A DNA stretch of 64,000 bases from Ornithodoros turicata. Lineage: Eukaryota; Arthropoda; Arachnida; Ixodida; Argasidae. The stretch covers positions 83,018,668 to 83,082,667 of the forward strand of contig NC_088203.1 in NCBI RefSeq assembly GCF_037126465.1. The letters run 5' to 3'. Both the position numbers and the translations under genes were made by a program. Position 1 is the first letter of the stretch, and each line of letters opens with the position of its first letter. The notes under the pieces were generated by a model. That model saw only the letters and a list, made by a program, of their open reading frames with translations, searched no databases and was not told the DNA's origin. This document shows positions 45,220 to 55,538 of this stretch, piece by piece.

Positions 45220-45727
45220 CGGACGGAATGAGGTCAGTGAAAAGGGTCTATTATACGGGTCGCTACTCATTCCTCTCAGCTCCGAACTGCAGGAAAGCGC
45301 TACACAGACACACTGCTTTTATCCGCAGATCCTTTTCCACAGCACCCCCCGCTCTAACCGTCTGTAGTGCTACTGAAGACTAACGAGACCAGACAACAAC
45401 ATGGCGGTGGAATTGCCAGGTCAGAGCGAGAGCTCGGGCTGAGCGAGGCAAGGCTATTTATTATTCGCGCCTTGATGTGATGGCGCTGGCAATGCCGCCA
45501 CAGGGCCTCCCCCCTAGCCAAGCGCTGGAAGCTGGCGAATAGAAACGAGCTTGGGAGCCCAAGTGACTTGTCGGGGCGGTCTGAGTCGGGTAGACAGCCG
45601 AGGAGGCGACGGTGGGGGAAGAGTAGTTGGAGTAGTGAGCGGACAGCTTGCCGTGGAGGGTGAGTCGTAGAGTAGCTCCACGGAGAAGGAGGGCGGCAAC
45701 GGTGGTACAGCGTCGACGTATGCCGGT

Positions 45728-46880
45728 TTAAGCCGTTCTAAGCCGTTCTAAGGCAACAGTGTCCTCGCGGCCGTTCAGCTGAATGGTGTAAAAGTTGGGT
45801 GAACGGCGCAGCACGAGGTGAGGGCCTGTGTAGGGCGGTTGCAGGGGCTTCCGTACAGCGTCACAGCGCACAAAGACGTGTGTGCAGGAGGCGAGGTCGG
45901 GATGCTGGAAGGCCGAGGACACACGCGAGGGCCGAGATGTTGCTGGACGAAGGGCGGCCATAGTACGGCGGAGCCGCGAAACGTAGTCAGGTGGTGAGAG
46001 AGCAGTGCTGCCTGGCAACGGGCAAATGAGATCTCCGGGGAGGCGTAGGGACGTGCCGTATACCATCTCGGCGACGGAGCAGCCTATGTCAGGTTTGAAG
46101 GTGGAACGGATCCCCAGGAGCGCGAGCGGTATGACTTCTGGCCAGGGTGTTTCGGGAGCAGCCCGGAGGGCAACCTTGAGCTGTCGGTGGAAGCGCTCCA
46201 CGAGGCCGTTTGACGCCGGGTGGTAGGCAGTCGTTCGAATCCGCTTGCAGCCCATAGTGTTGACGAGTCTAGAGAAGAGGGCGGACTCGAACTGGGGACC
46301 TCGGTCTGACGTGATGATAGACGGTACACCGAAGCGCGACACCCAGGTGTTCAAGAGGGCGGCTGCAACTGTGGATGCAGTGGCGTCGGGTACCGGTACA
46401 GCCTCGGGCCAACGGGTGAAGCGGTCAATGGTGGTGAAGATGTAACGATAGCCGGATGATATTGGGAGTGGTCCCACCAAGTCGATGTGGATGTGAGCGA
46501 AGCGGCTGTCTGGCGCGGGAAACTGAGAAGGATGGAGGCGGGTGTGCCTGTGAACCTTAGTCCGCTGACACGGAATGCAGGCTTGAACCCAGCGCTTGAT
46601 GTCCTTGTTCATGAAGGGCCAGACGTAGCGCCGAGAAATGAGTTCTTGAGTTGCGCGTATGCCAGGATGGGACAATGAATGATAGGTCGAGAAGACTTCT
46701 CGTCGAAGTGCCGCCGGAACAAATGGGCGGGGTCGACCTTGTGACGTGTCGCACGCGACAGAATGTGTAGCGCCTGGCAGGTCGACATCCTCTATGGTTA
46801 AGGAAGACGAAGGGTCACTTCTGAAAGATGAGAGTTCTTGATCGGATGATTGGGCCTGGGCCAGTGCGTCGAGGAGCGAA
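45728..46880 (-). pseudogene. Ty3/gypsy integrase remnant
   Basis: This is the C-terminal part of a gypsy Pol protein. In order, the HHCC zinc-binding region shows H at SHPGIRATQELI and CIPCQRTK. The catalytic core has HIDLVGPLP (D), ITSDRGPQFES (D) and HPASNGLVERFHRQ (E), so the DDE triad is intact. The C-terminal part ends YTGPHLVLRRSPNFYTIQLN. The frame is open from about 46880 to the stop at 45728 but has no start; it begins at the deletion joint with the 5' LTR. The integrase normally inserts cDNA into the genome; here it is stranded without the rest of Pol. High-quality reading frame, so the loss is recent. Confidence 0.9.
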
Positions 46881-46971
46881 GACTGACCGAGCGAGAGCTC
46901 GGGCTGAGCGAGGCAAGGCTATTTATTATTCGCGCCTTGATGTGATGGCGCTGGCAATGCCGCCACACGTC

Positions 46972-49473
46972 CTTTCCCATGCCGACTCTAGCTCGCGCCT
47001 TGAAGGAGTCGCGAGGGGGCTTGCTCTGCGGTTCTCGAATGCGGTAGCCGTCGTAATACCTGCCCTTCCAGCTCCGTCCCCTGGGTTTCATGCTGTCTCC
47101 CCCGCGGAGCTGGAATGTGCTGTGGGAGCTCTTCCTAACAGTGCTCCCGGTCCTGACGGGGTTAGTGCAGCGATGGTTAAGTACCTTTGGGCGAGGCATC
47201 GATCTGTATTGCTTAATATTGTGAATTTGTCCTTGGAGCACACATGGATCCCTCAGGTCTGGAGGCGGTCTCGAATTGTCGTCGTTCAGAAGGTGCCCTC
47301 CAGAGGTCCCTCTCTTGACAATATTAGGCCAATCGCAGTGACGTCAGTCCTTTGTAAGACTGTCGAGCGTATCATTCACCGCCGGCTATCGGCGTTTATA
47401 GAGTCCTCTGGTGTTCTCAACAAAACACAAATAGGTTTTCGCGAGCATTGCTCTATTTGGCCCACACCAGCCTCGAGTGCCAGATCCGTCTCGCCCGCGA
47501 GAGGGGATTTCTCTCTGGGCTGGTGGCTCTAGATATTGCAATAAAGCCTATGACAGCGTAGAGCATTCGGTGCTCATCCAGGAGTTAGTGAACGCTAACA
47601 CTCCCCCTTACCTGATTGCTTGGGTCATGGCCTTCCTCTGTGATCGCTCGTTCTTCTGCTCTGCTGGTTCCTTAGTTTCTTCATCTTACCCCCAGAGTAG
47701 GGGTGTCCCCCAAGGATCGGTGCTCTCTCCCATATTATTCAATGTTTTGATGAGCTCCCTCCCATGTGATCCGAGCATTACAACTTTTACGTACGCAGAC
47801 GACATTGCTTTCTTTGCTTCGGCGCCCTCATTGTCTGAGTTGTAGGCTAAGCTTCAAGCCTGCCTGGACACCCTGGCAGCCTGGATGAGCTCGATGCACC
47901 TTTCCCTGAATGTGGACAAGTCGGCCATGCTGGTGTTCCCGTTGAACACTCCGGTCACCATCGACTTGCAAGTTGGCCTGCAATCGGTCTGTCGAGTTAA
48001 GCAGCTCAAGTATTTGGGGATGTGGTACGACGACTCGCTGAGCTGGCGTCATCACATAGATCACTTGTGTCTAAAGGCAACGAAGGCAATCGGCGTCCTC
48101 CACCGGTGCTCTAGCCCCCGTGTCGGCATGCGTAGGGATGCCCTGCTCTACGTGTACTGTTCTTACGTGCGACCCATTTTGGAGTTTGGTGCAGTCCTTT
48201 TTTCATCCCTGCCTGACTGGCGACTAACCAAACTGTACATTTTGGAGCGGCAGGCCCTCCGCCTCTGCTTGGGCCTTCCCCAGTATTCGGCTAATGATGC
48301 ACTTCTCCTTGAGGCCCGGTTGCCTTCCCTCAAGGCTCGGTTCCAGCTACTTACTGTGAGCATCTTCCTGTCTCAGCGCCAGAACCCCCTTGCGCTGTTA
48401 AATAATGCGGCTCTCATGGATGCTCGGCTGTGGTTAACTCGGCAGTGGCACCGTAGAAATACTCCGCAATTAGTTTTCGCCCAGCAAATCCTTCTGCCAT
48501 TAAAGGTTTCGCTCTTGGATGTCCTCCCGCTTGGGGCCCCGCTGGACCCTCCTTCTGTGAGTGTCATTGACATCTTCCCTACGAGTGTTCGTCATGCTCC
48601 TTTGCGTACTCTGCAGACAGTGCTAACGAACCATGTTCATCAATTTCCGCTACATCTTGTGGTCGCAACTGACGCCTCTGTCTCAGAGGAGCGCTCTGGG
48701 GTCGGTATTTCTTCCCTCAGCTTGACTTCCAGTTCCCGGTGCGGCTCCCAGATTTCACCCCTCCATTTCATAGCGAGTTCCTCGCCATGGTTCTAGCTCT
48801 GAAAAGGGTCCCGCCCACCTGGGAAAGGGTGCTCTTGCTTTCAGACTCACTCTCAGTCGTTTCCGCTTTGGCGACCCCTTCCCAGAACTTGCTCTCCATT
48901 CTGCTTACGCTCGTTCCCTCGCATATACGCGATATCATCATTACGTGGGTTCCTGGTCACCGTGGGCTTGCTGTAAACGAGACCGCTGACTCCCTCGCAA
49001 AAATGCCCCTCTCTGGGGCGGTTATTGGCCTGCTGCCTCCCCTTGCACATGTTTGTGTCGCCAGATACAAACAGTTTGTACGGCTATCCTCTGGCCCCAT
49101 TTTGCGCCCTGCGTACGCCCATCTGTGCTACTCGTGGAAGCCAAATTCCTGTCTTTCTCGGCAGTCAGAGGTCTCGCCGACGCGCGCTCGCTGCCTCGCC
49201 CTCCGCCTCAACTTCTATCTTCACCGAGCCGGCCGCTCTTCATCCCCCGCGTGTCCCCACTGTGGCCAGGACGAGACGGTGGAGCACTTCCTCATGCACT
49301 GCAGCTTTTACGCTAGGCTTCGAGAGACCCATATAAGTCTCCCTCTCTGTCTGCTGGGGGTTCCCGTGTCCCTATCAGCCCTCCTTTCGTTTGGAGCCTC
49401 CAGCACTTCCAGCTGGGATAGGTCGGTAGCGGTTGGGCTTGGGTATTTCGTTTCTCGCTCGCGCCGCTTCTAA
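46972..49473 (+). pseudogene. LINE ORF2, second half: RT, RNase H, C-terminal zinc motif
   Basis: This continues the gene cut at 45098. RT motifs in order are NSAPGPDGVSAAMV, IRPIAVTSVLCKTVERI, QIGFR, then after a frameshift near 47530 NKAYDSVEH, SRGVPQGSVLSPILFN and the catalytic FTYADDIAFF. A TAG at 47843 interrupts the frame. The thumb region continues to about 48660. RNase H has ATDAS, SEFLAM (after a second shift near 48745), LLSDSLS and NETADSL. The C-terminal CPHCGQDETVEHFLMHC is intact and the final stop is at 49471. Two frameshifts and one stop make it inactive. Confidence 0.88.
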
Positions 49474-50163
49474 GCCCACCTTTGCATCATCCCACCTTTG
49501 CATCCACAATCACCCACTGAGTGTTAACACGTGCACGCCGAAGTAGCTCATTAGGTTTGAGAAATTCCGGTGGCTCCCTCGCACGAGGCGAGTCACAAGC
49601 AGCAAAAGTCTGAAAAGGGTGGCCGAAGGTTACAATGGAATCTGGTTGCTTTGGATTACCCCAAGTATCACTTCGTGTCACACTTTCAGTGTAGAGTATC
49701 CAACTCTGCAAGCTCTTACTTACCTGGAATGGAAAGCTACGGTCAAGCACACAGCCATACATCTACAATGACTCTACATCTGACTTATGCAAATAACCAC
49801 GACATGCACGATGCTTGCCCTTGTGCCATTGAACCAAAACAAGCGAACTTCAGCCCCTCCACCGCTTCAACCATCACATTCTCCACCAACCATCACTTTC
49901 TCCACCCAAATTGTCACCGTCAGCCATAGTACAGTTAGGCATCCTCATAGCCCTGGCCGATCTCCCTTGTGGCTAATGGCCATTCTCCGTGGGACGAAGA
50001 AGAAGAAGAAGACGTGGAATACTATCGCTCTGAGATTATCATTTATTTTCTACATTTAGGTGACGTTTTTCTAAGATCGTCTTGTAGCTAAGTGCCTTTC
50101 TGGCAAGGTAATTCCACCAGCCGGTACTACTGCTCAGCCGGCTCTGCTGTTGTGGCCCCAGCG
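49474..50163. other. LINE 3' flank and unassigned sequence
   Basis: After the ORF2 stop comes non-coding sequence. A (GAA)n tract near 49997-50013, preceded by GGCTAATGGCCATTCTCC, looks like a LINE 3' tail. The segment 50014-50163 probably includes the 5' leader of the next LINE. A minus-strand frame at 49487-49762 has no recognisable motif. Confidence 0.4.
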
Positions 50164-51723
50164 ATGGCAAACAACAGCCAGGCCGCTCTGCGCGTAGGAA
50201 GATTTTCCTCGAACGAAGATGTGCGCTATTTCTCATCAATGCGAGAACGCTCACGGAGCCCCCGAAGCCCTCCTGTCCAAAGGGGTGAGACCTTTGGCTC
50301 GACTAACGAGACCGAGATGTGCCAGCTGTCCACTGACAACTGCCCTGTCCTCCAAAGAGACGTGACCTTGGTCTCGACCAGTGAGACCGAAGTGTGTCAC
50401 CATTTCAACGAACAAACGACGGTTGTGCACACCCAGGCACTCGAACTGCAAAATACCAAGCAACAAATGAAGGACGACGACGACGACGGCTTCATCACAG
50501 TCATCTACAAAAAGTCACGCAAAGCTGATATTCCTGTGATTCTGCAACCCGTGAATCCCGACGAGACCCTGGTAAAACGTCCACCCGGACATTGTCCCCG
50601 CTGAAGTGCTGCGCGCTACACAGGAAAAGATAAAAGACCACCGCTTTTCTAGAGACAGTGGTCTCACCATCACAGTTGGCACTCTACAAGCAGCCAAGGC
50701 CCTCTTGCAGATCAAGTGCGTTGGGAGCGTTGTTGTCACTCCACGAATCCCCGACTCATATGCTCGCAAAGCGCCCTACACCGATGACCAAGTGCTTGCT
50801 TTTCTCCGTCCCTGCGGAGTCATTGAGGCCCGTCGACAGAAGCGAGTGCACAAGAAACCTAATGGGGAAACTAAAGTAGCCATGACCGACAACGTGATCC
50901 TGACGTTCAAAAGTGATATGCCCATGCCCGAGCAAGTAGCTCTCGGGTTCAATAAGTATCCTGTGAAAGAGTTTTTCACCCCGACTCAATGCTTCAGGTG
51001 TCAGCGTTTCGGGCACTTGGCCCGAAACTGCCGAGGCCCTGAAAGATGCCGTGCGTGCAGCGGCCATCACTCTGTTAAAGACTGCCCAACAAAAGATGAA
51101 CCACACTGTGCCAACTGTAGGGGTCCGCATCCGGCTACCTACGGGAGATGCCCCAGGCGAAAAACCGCGCTGGCAGCGGTGACACGCGACGCCTGCGTGG
51201 ACAAGCTCACGTGCAGCGGGCCCATCAACCCTGCTATGGTGAAACCGCAACCAAAGCCGCCACTGAAGCCACCGCCTATTCCACCACGGACTCACAAGGC
51301 GTTCCCGCTCCTCCCTGCCACTGCGAAGCAAGGATCTGCACTGAATAGGAAGCCCACGTCTGTGGCATCCCCGATCAAGCCAGCCTGTCTGAAAAAAACT
51401 GGCGGAAGAAACCTGCTCATTACTCGAACAGGGTGCGGGACATCCAGCTGAGTCAATCGTCAGGCCCAAGAGTGCCACCTCCCTTACCCCCGAGAAACCT
51501 CCATCAACGAAAGTCAAATTTTCCGGAAGGGGTACAACTTCAGGCATCACCACTGCCGCAGGGCATGCAACTTGTGCTGGCCATCTTACCCCTGCTGCTG
51601 GCGACTTTTAGAGCCATGATTGCCGCCATCCCTAACGCTCGTGAGATTCCCGAAGTGCGTGAGGTTATGGCACCCGAACCGACCCTTTCTAGCCTGCTGT
51701 CCAGCTTGAATTATGGTCAGTAG
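50164..51723 (+). pseudogene. LINE ORF1 (Gag-like) with three zinc knuckles, frameshifted
   Basis: This RNA-binding partner of the LINE RNP starts at ATG 50164 (MANNSQAALRVG). An acidic run and FITVIYKKSRKADIPVI follow. A one-base slip near 50577 (an AAAA run) moves the frame to the downstream part. Three CCHC knuckles follow at about 50990-51150: CFRCQRFGHLARNC, CRACSGHHSVKDC and CANCRGPHPATYGRC. A proline-rich stretch comes next, then a second frame change near 51440. The hydrophobic C-terminus (MQLVLAILPLLLATFRAMI) ends at TAG 51721. Its last codons overlap the ATG of ORF2 (51713) by 11 bases. Two frameshifts make it a pseudogene. Confidence 0.85.
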
Positions 51724-54700
51724 TTCTCAGCGGTATAAACAAACCACAGTGTTCCAATGGAACTGCTGCTGGATACACAGCAAGATAGCCGACTTCACGG
51801 AATTTGCCTGGTTTCCCCATTATGTGTATCTGCGAGGGACGCTTTCCCGCTTCTTTTTCTTTACCAGACTATAATACTTCCGAATCCAAGCGACCGACTG
51901 GCCCCAGCAGAGCTGCACTGCTTGTGAAATGCTCTACCCCTCATAGTGCACTCTCCCCTACCAGCACCGACAGCGCCGAATTATGCGCGGCACTAGTCCG
52001 CATTGCGAACAAGCACATCACAGTTGTGAGTGTGTACATCGAACCCAGGACCAGCATTGATATGGATGTCTCTGCAACGGAAATACGCAAACTTCCGGAG
52101 CTGTACGTCCTTTGCTGGGATTTTAAGTCATAATATCATCTGGGGAAATACGGCGACCGATAGACGGTGACAACAAATTGAAGATTTCATTGACGAATTG
52201 CAACTCTGTGTGGTGAACGATTTCCAGCCCACATACGTGCGTACAGACTCCTTGCTCGACTTGTGCCTTATTTCGCGATCGCTTATGAGTATCACGAGCT
52301 GCGTCACGGACGTCGAGTCTCATGGACGTGATCACCTGCCACTATTGACAACCATCCTTCGCACAGTCGGGCAGAAGCAGAAGCACACTGTGTTCAAAAC
52401 CAACTGGGGCAGCTTTAAAGGGGCCGTGGAATCAGCAACTTACGATTTCACTAACGTTATGGACTTCACGCGCATTATTCAGCAACGGCTCACGGACACT
52501 ATCGAGGCCTTCAGTGTCCCTGTCGATGTACCGCACGTGAACGGTGAATACGAACGACTGCGAGCGCTGCGTCGACGAGGCGAGAGACGAGCGCGGAAAA
52601 CCAAGTCACCATCGGATATTCGCGAAGCAAGGACAGTCAAAAAGAAAATCACGCAGCTCTTTGAAGAGCTGCGAATGAAAGACTGGAAAGATTTTTGTAA
52701 CAGCCTCGGCAAGAACGGTGCAACCAAAAAGTTATTCGATCGCATCAAACAGCGAACCACGAAGCCAACGCAGGACCACCCTTTCACTGCATTGTCGCAC
52801 GGCACGGCCCGCTCAGAATTAGATTTGGCCGAAGAATATTGCACGAAACTTGCGGAAAACAATACACAGACACCGGCAGCGACTCGATGTGTCACGTCTG
52901 AGACAGAGGAAAGTCCCATGGATGACGAGTTTACCATGTCTGAGCTGTTGAGAGCCCTTAATTCGTGCCCTCTCCAGTCCTCACCCGGCCCAGACGGTAT
53001 CACATACGAAGTTTTGCGAAATCTTAGTAACAGTGCCATGACCAAGCTGTTGGAATACTACAACTTCATTTGGGCTACAGGCGTCATCCCTCCCGAATGG
53101 AAAATTTCAGAAATCAAACCACTCCTCAAACCCGGGAAGGACCCGAACAGCCTCGACTCTTTCAGGCCCGTGGCCCTCAGCAGCTGCATGGGCAAGGTCT
53201 TAGAAAAGATGGTTTACCTACGTCTGGAGTGGTTCCTAGAAAGGCAGAAGTTATTCCCCCACTGTATGACAGGATTCCGCAAGCACCGTAGCACTATTGA
53301 CTCGGTCCTCGACCTGGTTACCTGCGTTGAGCAAAACAAACACGATGCGCAGTTCAACGCAGCCGTGTTTCTTGACATCAGCAAGGCGTTCAGCACAGTA
53401 CTACACCACGCACTCCTCTCTGAGCTGATGAATTCCGGTGTGAAAGGGAAGCTCTTGCGCTATCTCAAGAATTACCTAAGCGATCGATTTATTTTCATGG
53501 ATACCCCGAACGGACCCAGCAGCAAACCTATGATCACTAAGGGGGTTCCCCAAGGTGGCGTTCTGAGCCCGCTGCTTTTCAATTTCGTGATGCACAGACT
53601 ACCATCCTTGATGCCGGAAAACACACGAATATCAATATTCGCCGATGATGTCTGCGTGTGGACATCTCACACAAACCGTCGGTGGCTGTCGCGTCGCCTC
53701 CAAAATGCTGTGACCACAATCGCTGACAATCTCTGCGAGCGTGGCTTGTCCCTCTCCCCAACAAAGACTGTGTTTCTCCCGTTCACCAGACGGTCTTACG
53801 AGTACTTTCCCATCCTGATTGACGACCAGCCAGTTCCTATTGTGCGCGACCACAAGTTCCTGGGTGTGCACCTGGACAGGCAGTTCACTCGGTTCAAACA
53901 GGTGGAAGCTATCGGACGAAAGGTATGTCTGCCTCTCAATGCAATGCGTGAATCGGCCGGACTTACCTGGGTGCCCCAGAGCAAGATCCTGAAACAACTC
54001 TACACGTCTTTGGTACTACCACATATCCTGTACAGCCTCCCGGTCCTCCACAGCCTCTGCAACACTAACAGAGACAAGCTGGAATGCCTTCACGCCCCCG
54101 TAAAATCCCGATTAAAATCATACTCGGCGTCCCAAGGAGTACTCCGCAAGCAGCTGCACTAGAGGAAGCCAACCAACCTACACTGCATGTGCTCCAAACA
54201 AATGAGGTGATCAAAGTGCACCTGCGCCACCAAGCGCGTCACACGGCTCACCCCCCGGCATACTTAGATGTAACCCGACCTAGCTCTGGCTTTGGCACAG
54301 TAGTCAGAAACCTCCAGCAACACATCCCAACTGGATACGAGGAAGACAGGCAGCCAAACACGCCTCATTGGAGAGAGCCAGTGCCACCTCCAGCATGCAC
54401 CACTATCCCTGGCATTACCAAAAAGAGCAACATGCCTCCTGAAGTTGTTAGGCAGCTTGCGCTGGACGTTGTAACAGAGCTAGGGGAGCGTAATACCCCC
54501 GTGTATACTGACGGTTCCGTGTCTGTGGATGGGGCACTCTCGGCCGTCTATGATCCCCGTAATGCCGAAACCTTACAGAGCAAGCTAAGCCACAAGACTT
54601 CGTCCGCGGAACTTCACGGGATATTCTCGGCGCTGAAGCACATGGCGACTCACCGGCCGCAAACGTGGGTTCTTTTTACTGACTCCCGATCTGCCATACA

Positions 54701-55352
54701 AACACTAGAGTGAAACAAGGAGGCCACCAATGACGCCATGCGGAGCAAAGTTACCAAGACATACGGTAAACTCAGACGAGACGGACATCAGGTATCCATC
54801 CAGTGGATCTCCAGCCACTGCAAGATTCCTGGAAACGAGAAGGCGGACGAGGCTGAAAGAGAAGCCCACTACCTGACATGCAGAGAAAACATACCACTGA
54901 CCAAAGACGACATCAAAAGGGCAGCAAAGCGAACGGCAGATGTGGAGATGAAGAAGCTCCTGGCCAATCTACACTGGAGGCACTCCAGGCTTGTCGCCCT
55001 CGATGGTCCATATAACTACACAGGCTGTAGATACATCAGCCGAACTAACGCAGCACTCATTCATCGACTCCGACTTGGTACTGCTTTCACACGAGCTTAT
55101 AGATATAAGCTAAACATGACCGACGTCCCTACATGTAGACAATGCCACACAAGCGAAGACATCCATATACTACTGCACTGCACGAAATATGAGGACGAGA
55201 GAAAGATACTCGAAAAGCGTCTCTTTACACTGGACAGCCGGCCACTTACCATTGCAAAGATTCTGGGCGCATGGTCTATAGACGACAATTGCCGCAAGGC
55301 GGCAGGCTACCTGCTCCAATTTCTCAAGGCCGCAAGTCTGCGGGACCTGTGA
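51713..55352 (+). pseudogene. LINE ORF2: endonuclease, RT, RNase H, near complete but frameshifted
   Basis: ATG at 51713 opens VFQWN, the endonuclease start. Frame slips near 51790 and 52125 and a TGA near 52166 damage the endonuclease: CICEGRFPASFSLP, SAELCAALVR and CWDFKSHN stand for the usual E, then GDFNSHN motif. The main frame 52195-54162 carries RDHLPL, the linker, SPGPDGITYEVLRN, QGGVLSPLLFNFV and the catalytic FADDVCVW. A slip near 54090 leads to RNase H: YTDGSVSVDG, SSAELHGI, LFTDSRSA and GNEKADEAE. A TGA at 54711 breaks it. The end has CRQCHTSEDIHILLHC and stop 55350. It is full in architecture and inactive. Confidence 0.88.
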
Positions 55353-55538
55353 CACGTGCTTCCGCGCATCTTCATTTCCCTGTGTGTTTTTTTTTTGTGT
55401 GTGTGTGTGTGAGCGTGTGTGATTTTTTCTTTTTCTTTGTCCGGGTGAACCTTTCTTCTTCTTCTTTTTTTTTTTGAAGAGTAGCAAGCCAAATATTGGC
55501 TGACCTCTCTCAACACTTAAAAACAACAACAACAACCT
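55353..55538 (+). other. LINE 3' UTR and (AAC)n tail
   Basis: A GT-rich and T-rich 3' region ends in ACAACAACAACAACC at about 55524-55538. The next LINE sequence starts immediately after, so the junction is exact. Confidence 0.6.

Larger units (their letters stand above)
45103..46967 (-). mobile_element. Internally deleted Ty3/gypsy element inserted in the LINE
   Basis: The element lies on the minus strand. The left (3') LTR is 45103-45502. Reading minus, it begins TGTGGCGGCATTGCCAGCGC, just after a polypurine tract (GGGGGGAGG at about 45506-45514). The right (5') LTR keeps only its first 79 bp (46889-46967), identical to 45424-45502. It joins directly to integrase coding sequence at the word CTCTCGCTC. 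Target sequence CGTC (possibly ACGTC) is duplicated at 45099-45102 and 46968-46971. Gag, protease, RT and RNase H are gone. Identity of the LTR parts suggests that both insertion and deletion are recent. Confidence 0.85.
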
